This document shows, one piece after another, positions 44,029 through 53,498 of a stretch of DNA of 64,000 bases; position 1 is the first letter of the stretch, and every line of letters begins with the position of its first letter. Position numbers and translations under genes: made by a program. The DNA comes from Labilibacter marinus (GTDB taxonomy: Bacteria > Bacteroidota > Bacteroidia > Bacteroidales > Marinilabiliaceae). The stretch is from the NCBI RefSeq assembly GCF_001659685.2, contig NZ_LXYE02000019.1, positions 163,173-227,172 on the forward strand, in the 5' to 3' direction. Under the pieces are notes generated by a model. The model saw nothing but the letters and a program-made list of their open reading frames with translations. It made no database searches and had not been told where the DNA came from.

Positions 44029-45812
44029 AAAGTAAATACGAGGAATTAAGTTCCTTGTATGAAGGCCAACTGCAGCAAATATCTAAAAAGATTATAAAGT
44101 CGGGCTGGATAAGGGTACTTATCTTCCTTTCGTTATTTGCCGCTCCAATTTATATTTACGATTATTCACCAATAGCTGCAGCGCTTTTATTTATTGGATT
44201 TGCAGTTTGTTTTGGAGTGCTAGTTAAGCGCTTTATCCTATTAAAAAAACATAAAGCAGAACTCCAGTCTCTCATTCAACTCAATAAAAACGAACTTAAA
44301 GCTTTACATCGCGATTGGAGCGTATTTGAATCGGGTGAAGAGTTTATTAATCCTCAGCACGACTTTGCCCACGATCTTGATTTATATGGTCCAGGATCTT
44401 TTTTTCAATTCATCAACAGGTCTTCAACACTAGCAGGAACTGAATGCTTAAAGCAAAAGATTAGTGATCCTTTGCTAGAACAAGAAGACATACTGAGTGA
44501 ACAAGAGAGTATAAAAGAAATCTCCACCCGATTAGATTTCCGTCAGAATTTCTATGCCAAAGGGAATATGCTGAACGAAACTAAAGAAGACTTAGACAAA
44601 CTCAATGGTTTTAAAAACTACACTCCTTTTATTGAAGGCAAAGGAAAGGCATTTAAAATTTTAACCGCTATACTACCTTGGGTATTTTTTATTTCTATTG
44701 GACTTACTTTCGTTGGACTGCCTGCCTCCGTCCCTACAATGTTGTTTTTCTTAAACTTAAGTTTCATCGGGTCTAACCTAAAAAGCCTTAACAGAATCAA
44801 TCATCAGTTTTCTTCATTAACAGGAATACTTCAGAAATACGCCATTTTAACCGATCTTATTTCAAAAGAGAAATTCTCATCAGAAAAGTTAAATCAACTG
44901 CAAAAAAATTTACTTTCAGATAAAACAAAGGCTTCTGCAGTTATTCAACAGCTGAGTAAATATATGGGTCAATTTGACCAAAGAAACGGCATGCTTGCTG
45001 GAGTTATACTGAATGGAATAATGTTATGGGATTTTAAATGGGTGGCTAAAATTGAAGGATGGCTAAAAAGCAATACTAAAAATATGGAAGTATGGCTGGA
45101 TGTAGTTCATGAGATTGACGCTTTAAATAGTATGGCTGGCTATGCCTATAACCATCCCGATTTCACTTATCCTACACCCCACTCATCCACTGTGCTTCAA
45201 TCTACTCAACTAGGTCACCCTTTGTTAGATAGAAACGAACGTATTTGCAATGATTACGACTTTAAAGATTCCATTTTTTCTTTGATTACAGGAGCCAACA
45301 TGTCGGGGAAAAGTACTTTTTTACGTAGCGTAGGATTAAATTATATTGTTGCCAGAAGTGGCATGCCTGTATGTGCTAAAGAAATGGTCTTTAAACCTAT
45401 GCCTTTAATTTCAAATATGCGAACTACCGATTCGCTGATGAAACACGAATCGTATTTTTATGCCGAACTAAAAAGATTAAAATATATCATAGACCAATTA
45501 AAAGAAGGCAAGGATGTATTTATCATTTTGGATGAGATATTAAAAGGCACCAACTCCAAAGATAAAACTTATGGCTCCATGGAGTTAATTAAACATTTGC
45601 TTTCACTCAATGCCTATGGTATGATTGCTACCCACGACCTTGAATTAGGCGTGCTTGAAGAGGAAACCAAAGGTAAAATCACCAACCTATGCTTTGAGGT
45701 TGAAAACAGAAATAACCAACTTATTTTTGATTACAAATTACATGATGGAGTTACGCAAAATCATAACGCCACCTACCTCATGAAAAAAATGGGAATTATC
45801 ATATCTAACTAA
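43986..45812 (+). CDS. membrane-anchored MutS-like ATPase
   Basis: The 608-residue protein has membrane helices near residues 40-60 and 62-82 and near 222-260. A MutS-type ATPase domain follows, with Walker A '[10 protein letters not shown]' near residue 436 and Walker B '[14 protein letters not shown]' near 513. 'ATHDLELG' lies near 551. The mismatch-binding domains of true MutS are missing. This family is annotated as MutS-related, but its role is not known. The ATG at 43986 lies inside the obg end; no other Met is near, though a TTG at 44056 is possible. Confidence 0.82.
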   Translation: MEITGGIQQGYNEIESKYEELSSLYEGQLQQISKKIIKSGWIRVLIFLSLFAAPIYIYDYSPIAAALLFIGFAVCFGVLVKRFILLKKHKAELQSLIQLNKNELKALHRDWSVFESGEEFINPQHDFAHDLDLYGPGSFFQFINRSSTLAGTECLKQKISDPLLEQEDILSEQESIKEISTRLDFRQNFYAKGNMLNETKEDLDKLNGFKNYTPFIEGKGKAFKILTAILPWVFFISIGLTFVGLPASVPTMLFFLNLSFIGSNLKSLNRINHQFSSLTGILQKYAILTDLISKEKFSSEKLNQLQKNLLSDKTKASAVIQQLSKYMGQFDQRNGMLAGVILNGIMLWDFKWVAKIEGWLKSNTKNMEVWLDVVHEIDALNSMAGYAYNHPDFTYPTPHSSTVLQSTQLGHPLLDRNERICNDYDFKDSIFSLITGANMSGKSTFLRSVGLNYIVARSGMPVCAKEMVFKPMPLISNMRTTDSLMKHESYFYAELKRLKYIIDQLKEGKDVFIILDEILKGTNSKDKTYGSMELIKHLLSLNAYGMIATHDLELGVLEEETKGKITNLCFEVENRNNQLIFDYKLHDGVTQNHNATYLMKKMGIIISN

Positions 45813-45892
45813 TTTTTTCATTTTCAGTAAAAAAAACCCTAAAACGTTATGTTTTAATAATTTTTTTGATTTTTTTTACGTTGATATTACTC

Positions 45893-46011
45893 AATCTCCT
45901 ATTGACTAAGTTTTTATAAACTTATTTACAAGGAGAGTTATTTACCGTTAAATTATTTTCGGTTCACAAAATTTGCAATAAACGAGTTCATTAATTTGGA
46001 CTCGTTTTTTT
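45893..46011 (+). ncRNA. candidate small structured RNA with terminator
   Basis: In the 314-base gap after the MutS-like gene, a two-tier hairpin is seen (TCTCCT / AGGAGA around TAAGTTT / AAACTTA, 45895-45936). It is followed by a strong rho-independent terminator (AAACGAGT / ACTCGTTT at 45980-46007, then a T-run). The terminator is 168 bases from the stop codon, far for a simple gene end. It could also be just the 3' untranslated region of that gene; no clean promoter is seen. Confidence 0.35.
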
Positions 46012-46126
46012 ATGTCTCATCGTTTTTACACAATTTCACTTTCGTTTATTTCCGATAATATCACTAATTTACAATCGTAAAAAACGAAGGATAACAGCCT
46101 GAACATAAGAATTGAAGCTATATCAC

Positions 46127-47005
46127 ATGAACGTCTTTAGCATATTAAATAGCACATCATATAACCTTTCTTCTATTGACCACTGTAAGCTAGGTAAAGA
46201 ATGGGACTATAAGAATATCATTAGTCCATTTTCGCGATTGTATTTAATTACGGAAGGTGAAGGGTTTATTCAGATTGGCGAAACATCCGTTAAGCTTAAA
46301 AAAGGCTACCTCTATTTAATTCCAAGTTACATTCAGTGTACATACAAATGTCCTGAATTTATGGAGCAATATTATGCTACCTTCAGCATAAATCTACCCA
46401 ACAATTTAAGTATCTACTTATTGTATAGGTTCAAGAATGAAATTAAAGCAGCTGCGCACCATTACGAATACTTCAAAGAGCTTTGTGAAATAAATAAAGG
46501 AATGGGACTTCCAACAGGCAACCCTAAGGTTTATCAAAAGCAGATGAAACTAGGTATTAATAGAAATATAGATAGTGATGCTAGTGACATCCTAAAATCT
46601 GCAGGAATTCTGAACCTGTTTTTATCTGAATTTATAGAAGGTTCGCGAATGAAGCTGAGCAATGAAACTGATAATCATATATCAAGCTCAATAAAATACA
46701 TTCATCTGCATTTGCATGAGAATATTACGATTGCACATTTAGCTAAATCTACTTATATGTCGCCAGACCATTTTACGCGAAAGTTTAAAGAATTAACAGC
46801 TCAAACTCCTTTGGACTACATTAACAAACAACGTATTGAAACATCTTTAATGTTATTAAATACAACATCAAACTCAATTACTGACATAGCCCATCAATGT
46901 GGTTTTTCGTCGACTACCAGTTTTGGAAAAGTATTTAGAAAGTATATTCATCAAGCCCCAAGAGAATACAAAAACAACTTAACAAACGAGTTTAATCCGT
47001 TTTAG
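46127..47005 (+). CDS. AraC-family transcriptional regulator
   Basis: The ~292-residue protein has an N-terminal cupin-like sensor region (~1-150; 'RLYLITEGEGFIQIG') and a C-terminal double helix-turn-helix AraC domain (~190-288). The second HTH has 'SITDIAHQCGFSSTTSFGKVFRK'. ATG 46127 is preferred to a TTG at 46112. AraC proteins often control sugar genes. It converges on the glycan cluster at 47087-50924, whose regulator it may be. Confidence 0.9.
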   Translation: MNVFSILNSTSYNLSSIDHCKLGKEWDYKNIISPFSRLYLITEGEGFIQIGETSVKLKKGYLYLIPSYIQCTYKCPEFMEQYYATFSINLPNNLSIYLLYRFKNEIKAAAHHYEYFKELCEINKGMGLPTGNPKVYQKQMKLGINRNIDSDASDILKSAGILNLFLSEFIEGSRMKLSNETDNHISSSIKYIHLHLHENITIAHLAKSTYMSPDHFTRKFKELTAQTPLDYINKQRIETSLMLLNTTSNSITDIAHQCGFSSTTSFGKVFRKYIHQAPREYKNNLTNEFNPF

Positions 47006-47086
47006 TAAACTTAAAAGTTGAATAACAGAGGGAAGTATTAAACCAAACCCTCCGCTTTCAATAATCCACAACTAATAGGCTTAATA

Positions 47087-47590
47087 TTATTTTTTAAAAC
47101 TCTCTGAATCTCGATACTTAACCGTCTGTAAGTGTTCGCAATACAACACTAATTCTCCCGGCTGCTTGTACACCTCGTAACTTACTGTAATCAATCCCAT
47201 CTCATCATACTTTGGTTGTTTGTTAAGATGTGTTCTGATGGTATAAATAGTATCACCAATAAAAACAGGTTTTATAAAGCGAAGTTTATCATATCCATAG
47301 CTAAATGTATTCACATTATTATTGGCCATTAAACCTAAACCTAAACTAAAGACCATAGCTCCAGCTACCAAGCGCTTTCCAAAAAGCCCTTGCTCTTGGG
47401 CAAACTTTTCATCTCCAACATAAGGGTGCATATCTAATACAAGTCCGTTAAACATCATAGACTCCCCTTCTGAAATGGTTCTACTTATAGAACGATCTTT
47501 CTGACCGATTACAAAATCTTCATAAAGCCAATCCTCTGTATTGTAAAGCTTAATGTCGTTATGCTTTTCTACTGGTGTATTTTCTGGCAT
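47087..47590 (-). CDS. MaoC-like (hotdog) dehydratase
   Basis: The 167-residue protein has the hotdog-fold MaoC layout. The '[25 protein letters not shown]' region gives the catalytic Asp/His segment, and '[17 protein letters not shown]' is the helix. Family members hydrate enoyl-CoA or act on acyl groups. It is the last gene of the fucosidase-linked cluster, downstream of the Gfo/Idh/MocA remnant. Its substrate is unknown. Confidence 0.85.
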   Translation of the reverse strand: MPENTPVEKHNDIKLYNTEDWLYEDFVIGQKDRSISRTISEGESMMFNGLVLDMHPYVGDEKFAQEQGLFGKRLVAGAMVFSLGLGLMANNNVNTFSYGYDKLRFIKPVFIGDTIYTIRTHLNKQPKYDEMGLITVSYEVYKQPGELVLYCEHLQTVKYRDSESFKK

Positions 47591-47607
47591 ATCTGTAAAA
47601 TTAAAAG

Positions 47608-47869
47608 TTAATTATTCTTATTATTTAATGACTTCACACTTCCATTATCACTTGAAATGCAAGCTGCTTCTGCGCTATCAAAAACTCTCGAAATATTAAA
47701 TTTTGGCTAAGCTAATAGCTCTTTCCTTTGTTTTATTGGTAATACCATAAACCTTTAAACCAGCCAATTTATATGCAGGTAAGTGAGCATCATTAACAAT
47801 GCCTCCACCTACTATAATAATGATGGTCCTATTTTTTTAAGGTAAAGTCTGTTTATAATCGATATTCAC
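47608..47869 (-). pseudogene. frameshifted, truncated Gfo/Idh/MocA oxidoreductase remnant
   Basis: Read on the minus strand from GTG 47869, three consecutive frames give parts of the N-terminal Rossmann domain. The first encodes 'NIDYKQTLP', the second 'IIIIVGGGIVNDAHLPAYKL' and onward to 'RAISLAK', and the third 'FNISRVFDSAEAACISSDNG'. The frames join at two A-rich tracts (near 47835 and 47703), each consistent with loss of bases. The remaining ~280 residues of a normal protein are absent, and the MaoC-like gene follows. It starts 6 bases after the solute-binding protein gene, so it was once part of the operon. Confidence 0.85.
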
Positions 47870-47875
47870 AGACTT

Positions 47876-49108
47876 CTATATTTGAATATTGTCAAGCTTT
47901 TGTTGTGCCCTATTTAATATTTGCTCAATAGCCTCATCTGTATTTATTACATCCAGAACAACTTTATCAATTACTTCACCAATTTTGGCCCAATCAGCCA
48001 TACACGGCAAGGCTCTTGTGTTTTTATGCAACTCCTCTAACTTATGAAAATATGGTGCAATTTCATTCACCTCATCATCTTGCCAAGTTTGCTTTCTGCA
48101 GCCTATTCCTCCCTCCATCGTCATTAACTTATCATTTTCAGGACGAATGGCATATTGCATAAAATCGTAGGCCAGCTGTTTATTCTTGCTGCCTGAACCT
48201 AAAGCATACAACCAATATGCATTAAGCGAAACCCCTTGCCCATTTTCTCCTGCAGGAACATTAGCCACATCCACCCTACCTTTTACCTTGGACTTATCGG
48301 AAACCTCACACATAGGTGCAAAACCAAACCAATTTACCATCATAGCAACCTCGCCATTCGCAAAAGCCATTCCCGACTGTACAGAATCGAAATCGCGAGA
48401 CTTAGGATGTATCACTTTGCTATTATTTAAAACAGCTCTATAATAATTCATACCTTCTATTGCCGCTTTAGAATTCAGCACCACTTTATCATCCGATGTC
48501 ATCAATTCACCTCCTCTTGTCCACAATTGCAAACAAAAGTCAAAAACCGTGTTATGACCATCGGGATAGGCAGCAAAAACAGTCCCGTATAAATCCTCTT
48601 CAGGTCGTTGAAAAAATTCAGCTATAATATTAAAATCTTCCCAGGTACTTGGCACCTTCAACTCCTTACCATACCTCTCTTTAAATGCTGTTTTCTCTAT
48701 CGGATTCTCAAAAAGATCCTTTCTATAAATCAAACACTCGGGACCATTATGCATGGGAAGCCCATAAACACAACCATTAAACTCTTGCATTCTCAACAAA
48801 GATGGCGACCATGCATCTGGATATTGCTGCGGTGCCGACTTCTCAAAAAACTGGTTTAAATTCTCTACATGACCATATTCAACTGCTTCCGCAATCCAAT
48901 CGGTATTGATAAAAGTGATATCCCAATCGCCATTTTTCAATCCATTTTTATCAATAAGCTCCTCATATAAAGGATGCAAATCTAAGGCAACAAATTCTGC
49001 CTCGATGGTGCAGTTATACTCTTGCTTAAACTTGCGCCATATTTTTTTCATTGCAGATTGAAAAGGATCATATTTCCTAACTGCAACTCTTAGCTTGTTT
49101 GTACTCAT
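47876..49108 (-). CDS. family 1 extracellular solute-binding protein without a signal peptide
   Basis: The 410-residue protein has the sugar-binding (MalE-type) fold. 'NGDWDITFINTDWIAEAVE' near residue 59 and 'GVSLNAYWLYALGSGSKNK' near 294 are typical. The start 'MSTNKLRVAVRKYDPFQSA' runs straight into the first strand, with no hydrophobic signal or lipobox. The upstream fucosidase stop is 3 bases away, leaving no room for one. No ABC permease is nearby. Either the protein acts in the cytoplasm or its export signal was lost. Confidence 0.82.
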   Translation of the reverse strand: MSTNKLRVAVRKYDPFQSAMKKIWRKFKQEYNCTIEAEFVALDLHPLYEELIDKNGLKNGDWDITFINTDWIAEAVEYGHVENLNQFFEKSAPQQYPDAWSPSLLRMQEFNGCVYGLPMHNGPECLIYRKDLFENPIEKTAFKERYGKELKVPSTWEDFNIIAEFFQRPEEDLYGTVFAAYPDGHNTVFDFCLQLWTRGGELMTSDDKVVLNSKAAIEGMNYYRAVLNNSKVIHPKSRDFDSVQSGMAFANGEVAMMVNWFGFAPMCEVSDKSKVKGRVDVANVPAGENGQGVSLNAYWLYALGSGSKNKQLAYDFMQYAIRPENDKLMTMEGGIGCRKQTWQDDEVNEIAPYFHKLEELHKNTRALPCMADWAKIGEVIDKVVLDVINTDEAIEQILNRAQQKLDNIQI

Positions 49109-49111
49109 CTA

Positions 49112-50611
49112 CTAATTAATTTTAAACACAAAGGCATGCTCACAAGGCTTAGTATCCGGCAATTGAATTTCTAAGGCTGTTGTATTACGTTTCCATGTCA
49201 ATGGAGAATCACAACCAATCAATTCTATTTTATCAATGCTTCCATTAAAAGATGTGGTACTTAATGATTTAATTGGAAGAATACCTGATTTGGGCCACCC
49301 TAAAGCAATGGCATATAACTGCCCGTTGCGTGTTGTAAAACGAATATCCTCATCACCAAAACCATCAAACTTCATATCGGCTAAATGCCCCGTTTTTGTT
49401 TCGGTAGGACCTTCACCAAATATCAACCATGGACGACTTTCATAAATAGCTTCCCCGTTCAACTTTAACCACTTACCCATTTCGCGAAGTCGTTGCTTTT
49501 GATCATCAGGAATGGTGCCATTAGGGTGCGGTGCCACGTTCAATAGTAAGTTCCCGTTTTTACTCACAATATCAACCAAGTCATCAATAAGATTATTGGT
49601 AGGGTAGCATTTTAAGTCTTTGTGCCAAATCCATCGTTGTTTAGAGATTGAGTTATCTGTTAACCATGGGTCTGGATATATCTTTGGCATACGATTACGC
49701 TCAAGATCAACCGTTCCTGTTCCTAACGGAAAGTCAGGGCGCTTAAACGTTAATACAAATTCCTGATCGTTTTTAGCTGCATTATTATAGGCATAAGCCA
49801 TCATCTTCTGGCGAGTTTTCTCAGATAATATCTGCACTCTATTATCAAACCAAAGTAAATCTGGATTATAGCCATCTACAACCTCCTTTACCTTTTCGAG
49901 CCATACACGTTCAAATTCGGCACTTGGCATTGGATCCACCGTATAATAACCTTTGCTGCCTTCTACCTTCCAAGCCGATACAGGTACTTTCTCTCCGTAT
50001 AAGGATGCATTTGCTGGATCAGAACAATCCGTATTTTCGTCCCATGTTGGAAACCATCCCCATAACCATGAATGGTGCAGACTTACAACATATTTTAAGC
50101 CACGCTTACGAATGGCCTTTTCCATTTCAGCCACAATATCGCGCTTAGGCCCCATATCAACTGAATTCCATGGGTTCACTTCTGAATCCCACATCGAAAA
50201 ACCATCAGCATGTTCACCTGCAGGACCTGCAAAACGTGCTCCCGACTCTACAAATAGGTCAGCCCACTCATCAGCATCAAACTTAGGTGCAGTAAAAAGT
50301 GGTACCAAATCTTTGTACCCAAACTCCTTAGGATCACCATAATTTTCTTTATGGGTCTTATTATTTGGATGTCCTTCGGTATACATATAAGTGCCATACC
50401 AATCCGACTCATCTTCAGGAACCGAATAAACACCCCAGTGTGTATAAATACCAAACTTAGCATCCCTAAACCATTCTGGACATTCGTATTGCTGCAACGA
50501 TTCCCAAGTAGGTTCAAAATGTTTTACTTCTTTTTTCTCTGCTTCCTTCTGCTGGCAGCTATAAACGGCCAAAAGCAATAAAGACATGATGATATAATTG
50601 CTAATTTTCAT
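49112..50611 (-). CDS. alpha-L-fucosidase lipoprotein (GH29)
   Basis: The ~499-residue protein has a lipoprotein signal with the cysteine in '[11 protein letters not shown]' (residue ~19). The GH29 domain begins '[19 protein letters not shown]'. The conserved 'KYVVSLHHS' lies near 180 and the nucleophile Asp in 'DLLWFDNR' near 253. It removes alpha-L-fucose from glycans, probably in the periplasm or at the cell surface. ATG 50611 gives a standard signal; an upstream codon at 50629 would add six residues. It is preceded by a sulfatase remnant on the same strand. Confidence 0.92.
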   Translation of the reverse strand: MKISNYIIMSLLLLAVYSCQQKEAEKKEVKHFEPTWESLQQYECPEWFRDAKFGIYTHWGVYSVPEDESDWYGTYMYTEGHPNNKTHKENYGDPKEFGYKDLVPLFTAPKFDADEWADLFVESGARFAGPAGEHADGFSMWDSEVNPWNSVDMGPKRDIVAEMEKAIRKRGLKYVVSLHHSWLWGWFPTWDENTDCSDPANASLYGEKVPVSAWKVEGSKGYYTVDPMPSAEFERVWLEKVKEVVDGYNPDLLWFDNRVQILSEKTRQKMMAYAYNNAAKNDQEFVLTFKRPDFPLGTGTVDLERNRMPKIYPDPWLTDNSISKQRWIWHKDLKCYPTNNLIDDLVDIVSKNGNLLLNVAPHPNGTIPDDQKQRLREMGKWLKLNGEAIYESRPWLIFGEGPTETKTGHLADMKFDGFGDEDIRFTTRNGQLYAIALGWPKSGILPIKSLSTTSFNGSIDKIELIGCDSPLTWKRNTTALEIQLPDTKPCEHAFVFKIN

Positions 50612-50673
50612 ATGTATATTATTTATCAAATATTAGTTTGCTTCAGCTTATTTTGAATTGACATCTGGCTCTA

Positions 50674-50924
50674 TTATTCATTCCAATGTTTATCAACAAT
50701 CGTTTGAATTTCTGGACAATTCACACCCGTTTCGTTCAACTCTTCCCTCTGTTTCAGTAATTCAGCCTTTAATTCTTTCATTGTACACTTGTATTCTAGG
50801 CCATCATAACAATTGTTTAACTCCTGGGGATCATTCCTTAAAACGTAAAACTCCCAAGAGTGAGGAGTCATGTCAGCTACACCATATTTCCTTCTATTAT
50901 AAGGTAGTTGAATTATCCCTATTT
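50674..50924 (-). pseudogene. C-terminal remnant of a sulfatase
   Basis: The minus-strand reading from about 50924 to the stop at 50674 gives ~80 residues, including 'LPYNRRKYGVADMTPH', 'WEFYVLRNDPQELNN' and 'MKELKAELLKQREEL'. This is the C-terminal subdomain of type I (formylglycine) sulfatases. The catalytic N-terminal ~400 residues are missing and an in-frame stop lies upstream. It lies before the fucosidase gene, as expected for a former sulfated-fucan locus. Confidence 0.78.
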
Positions 50925-51167
50925 ATTGGTATGTAAAATTATTTGAAAAGGTATTTTTATAAAACCACAAAACCTGTAAATCATAGTCCATTTCCGATAT
51001 TAGAACATAGAATATCATAAAATTGACAGAAGTAATGGCCAACATGCACTGAAACAAAGAATATTGAATAAGGAATCGAATTACTAATTGCAGCAAACGA
51101 TATTTAAAGAGAAGAATATACGTGTAGAATTTCTAATTCATAGGGTATATTAAAAAGCCGTATGCAG
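50925..51167. other. AT-rich spacer before the tRNA gene
   Basis: No gene, remnant or repeat is recognisable in these ~240 bases. The missing part of the sulfatase gene is not found here. Confidence 0.4.
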
Positions 51168-51207
51168 AAAAAACAAAAGCCACTTACGAAATAACGTAAG
51201 TGGCTTT
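51168..51207 (-). terminator. terminator of the CAT-anticodon tRNA
   Basis: AAAGCCACTTACG / CGTAAGTGGCTTT form a perfect 13-pair stem with a 6-base loop, followed on the minus strand by a T-run. It begins 8 bases past the tRNA 3' end. Confidence 0.92.
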
Positions 51208-51214
51208 ATTATAG

Positions 51215-51288
51215 TGGGCCCACCTGGGCTCGAACCAGGGACCACCTGATTATGAGTCAGGTGCTCTAACCAACTGAGCTATAGGCCC
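51215..51288 (-). tRNA. tRNA with CAT anticodon (Met or lysidine-modified Ile)
   Basis: On the minus strand the acceptor GGGCCTA pairs with TGGGCCC. The anticodon stem CCTGA/TCAGG encloses CTCATAA (anticodon CAT), and the T-arm TTCGAGC is present. No CCA is encoded. The GGGCCTA acceptor resembles isoleucine tRNAs of this phylum, so it may be the Ile tRNA whose C34 is converted to lysidine by TilS; elongator Met is the alternative. Confidence 0.9.
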
Positions 51289-51374
51289 GGCTTGTTATAC
51301 AAAAAGCGTTTTGTATATTGCGGATGCAAAAATAGTAAGTTATCTGAATAATTCAAATACTATATCAACATTTT

Positions 51375-52013
51375 ATGACAAATTTGAGAGATAAAAAAAA
51401 TATTATATTCGATTTAGGAAACGTAATTATAGATATCGATCTGAATATCACCTATGAACGCTTTAGAAAACTAGGTTTTAGCGAGAAAGGTGATTTTTTA
51501 AGTAAGTACAAACAAATAGGTGTTTTCTGCGATTTTGAAGAAGGCAAAATAAATAGCGAACAGTTTATTCAGGAAATTAAAAAACGTATGCCGGATGAGG
51601 TAAGTAGTGATGAGATAAAAGATGCCTGGAATGCCTTGCTATTGAATTATAAAACCGAAAGAATAGAAACTATCCTAAAACTAAAGGAGACACATAATAT
51701 ATATGTATTAAGCAATACCAATGAGTTACACATTGATTCTTGCGAAAACTCTGTGCCGATTGTCGGGAATCTCCGCAATCTTTTTCATCAGGTATACTAT
51801 AGTTATGAAATGAATATGAGCAAACCTCACGAAAACATATTTACAGCCCTATTGGAGCATGCAAACATTAAGGCTGAAGAAACGCTATTTCTAGATGACG
51901 GGCCAGCTAATATAGAGACTGCAAAACGCCTAGGAATTGAATCGTGGCTCATAGAGCATCCCGACGAATGGGTGCCTCGTATGAATGCATTAATTCAAGA
52001 AGCTGGATATTAA
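51375..52013 (+). CDS. HAD-superfamily hydrolase
   Basis: The 212-residue protein has HAD motif I 'IIFDLGNVIIDID' (residues 10-22), motif II near 'VLSNTNE' and motif IV 'TLFLDDGPANI' near 175. It has the helical cap of subfamily IA. The substrate is unknown; many are small phosphate esters. The gene is monocistronic. Confidence 0.9.
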   Translation: MTNLRDKKNIIFDLGNVIIDIDLNITYERFRKLGFSEKGDFLSKYKQIGVFCDFEEGKINSEQFIQEIKKRMPDEVSSDEIKDAWNALLLNYKTERIETILKLKETHNIYVLSNTNELHIDSCENSVPIVGNLRNLFHQVYYSYEMNMSKPHENIFTALLEHANIKAEETLFLDDGPANIETAKRLGIESWLIEHPDEWVPRMNALIQEAGY

Positions 52014-52080
52014 AATATAGACTCTGAGTAAGCGTTAATCATCTGCTTCGAAAAACAATTATACCATACTCCTAATACAA

Positions 52081-52114
52081 ATCATCGTTAATGCCATAAT
52101 AGATTAACGATGAT
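52081..52114. terminator. convergent-gene hairpin
   Basis: ATCATCGTTAAT / ATTAACGATGAT form a perfect 12-pair stem with a 10-base loop between the convergent HAD and SPOR-protein genes. T-runs are weak, so it is called as a probable bidirectional terminator. Confidence 0.55.
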
Positions 52115-52122
52115 GTATTCGC

Positions 52123-52548
52123 TTATTTCTTAATCAATAACCAAACCCCCTCGTACTGTGAATTTCTTTTTTCAAGGGCTAGCTCTTTAAAAGCCTCATC
52201 TTTATCATAGAAGCCTTTGTACGACACTTTATAGAAATCTTGATTTACACCTCTACTACGCACAATCACTTCTGAATCAAAACCTTGCTCTTTAAGCTCG
52301 TCTTTGTACTTAATCGCATTTGCCTCTTTCACAAAACTTGCAGCAATTAAAAAGTACTTATTATCAGGTTTTGGAGGAACTACCACAGGCTTTGGTTTCT
52401 CCACTACTTTTACCGTGTCCTTATTTACTACAGGCTTTGGTTTAATCGTTTCCTGCTTTACCTTTTTCTTAGGCTCTTCTTTCTTCTTACCACAACCAAC
52501 AAATGTTATCGATAAGACAATGCATATAAATATTGCTCTGTACATCAT
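52123..52548 (-). CDS. SPOR-domain lipoprotein
   Basis: The 141-residue protein has a lipoprotein signal with cysteine in 'ITFVGCGKKKE' (residue ~19). A Lys/Pro/Val-rich linker spans ~25-60, and a SPOR domain fills residues ~62-140 ('YFLIAASFVKEANAIKYKDEL'). SPOR domains bind denuded septal peptidoglycan, so it probably acts at the division site. The start may be the second Met. Confidence 0.87.
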   Translation of the reverse strand: MMYRAIFICIVLSITFVGCGKKKEEPKKKVKQETIKPKPVVNKDTVKVVEKPKPVVVPPKPDNKYFLIAASFVKEANAIKYKDELKEQGFDSEVIVRSRGVNQDFYKVSYKGFYDKDEAFKELALEKRNSQYEGVWLLIKK

Positions 52549-52670
52549 AGTTTCTTAAAATGATATATGATCTTATTTTACTAGCGTAAGATAATTCTTT
52601 TTGCGAGTATAAAAAAAGAGAAACCTACTGGCTTCCCTTTTTATATTACCTTAATAGTTGTAGAATATTG

Positions 52671-53372
52671 TTACTCAACAAATTTATACCCTACTCCTTT
52701 AATTGTTTTAATATGGTTTTGCCCAATTTTCTCTCTTACCTTTCTGATGTGCACATCGATGGTTCTATCTCCCACTATAATACTATCACCCCAAACAGAA
52801 TTGTAAATTTCATCACGTGTAAAAACCTTATCTGGCTTGGAGGCTAAAAGCATAAGTAGCTCAAATTCCTTTTTAGGAAGTACCAACTCCTCTCCTTTAT
52901 TAATAATGATGTATTTTTCTCTATCGATAACTAAATCACCAATTTTTATCACATCCGACTTTTCCTCAGGAGCACTTCCATTCTCAGGATTATACCTTTT
53001 TAGCAATGCTTTTACCCGAGAGATTAGCACCTTTGGCTTAATTGGTTTTGAGATATAATCATCAGCACCAGCATCAAAACCAGCTATCTGAGAATAGTCT
53101 TCTCCACGTGCTGTTAAAAAGGCAACAATGGTATTTTTTAAAGATGGTATTCTTTTTATTTCTTCACATGTCTCAATGCCATCCATTTCAGGCATCATAA
53201 CATCTAAAATTATTAACTCTGGAATTTCTTTTTTTGCTATTTCTATAGCCTCACTTCCGTTTTGAGAAGTAATTACTTGAAATCCTTCCTTCTTAAGGTT
53301 GTAACTAACAAACTCCAAAATATCGGGTTCGTCATCAACTAATAAAATCTTAAAATTATCAGCTTCTATCAT
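52671..53372 (-). CDS. OmpR/PhoB-family response regulator
   Basis: The 233-residue protein has a receiver domain with acidic pocket 'LVDDEPD' near residue 11, phosphoacceptor Asp in 'LIILDVMMPEMDG' near 56, and Lys in 'ISKPIKP' near 106. A PhoB-type winged-helix domain spans ~135-233 ('VDVHIRKVREKIG'-like segment near the end). It lies 126 bases downstream of the histidine kinase gene. Adjacent PiT and TonB-receptor genes suggest phosphate control. Confidence 0.93.
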   Translation of the reverse strand: MIEADNFKILLVDDEPDILEFVSYNLKKEGFQVITSQNGSEAIEIAKKEIPELIILDVMMPEMDGIETCEEIKRIPSLKNTIVAFLTARGEDYSQIAGFDAGADDYISKPIKPKVLISRVKALLKRYNPENGSAPEEKSDVIKIGDLVIDREKYIIINKGEELVLPKKEFELLMLLASKPDKVFTRDEIYNSVWGDSIIVGDRTIDVHIRKVREKIGQNHIKTIKGVGYKFVE

Positions 53373-53498
53373 ATTTAAAGCATTTGAATTCGGTGGGAAA
53401 GGTACATAAATGATTCATTTCTGCACTTTTCAATTGTTAACTGATTGTAAATATAAAGTTATATTATTTATAATTCCCAAAAACCAAGCCTTAAATGA

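Noticed and set aside
47876..49108. Complete ABC sugar importer in the fucosidase cluster
   Set aside because: No permease or ATPase gene is present near the solute-binding protein.
49953..50342. 129-codon open frame on the plus strand
   Set aside because: It is antisense to the GH29 fucosidase gene, which is well supported.
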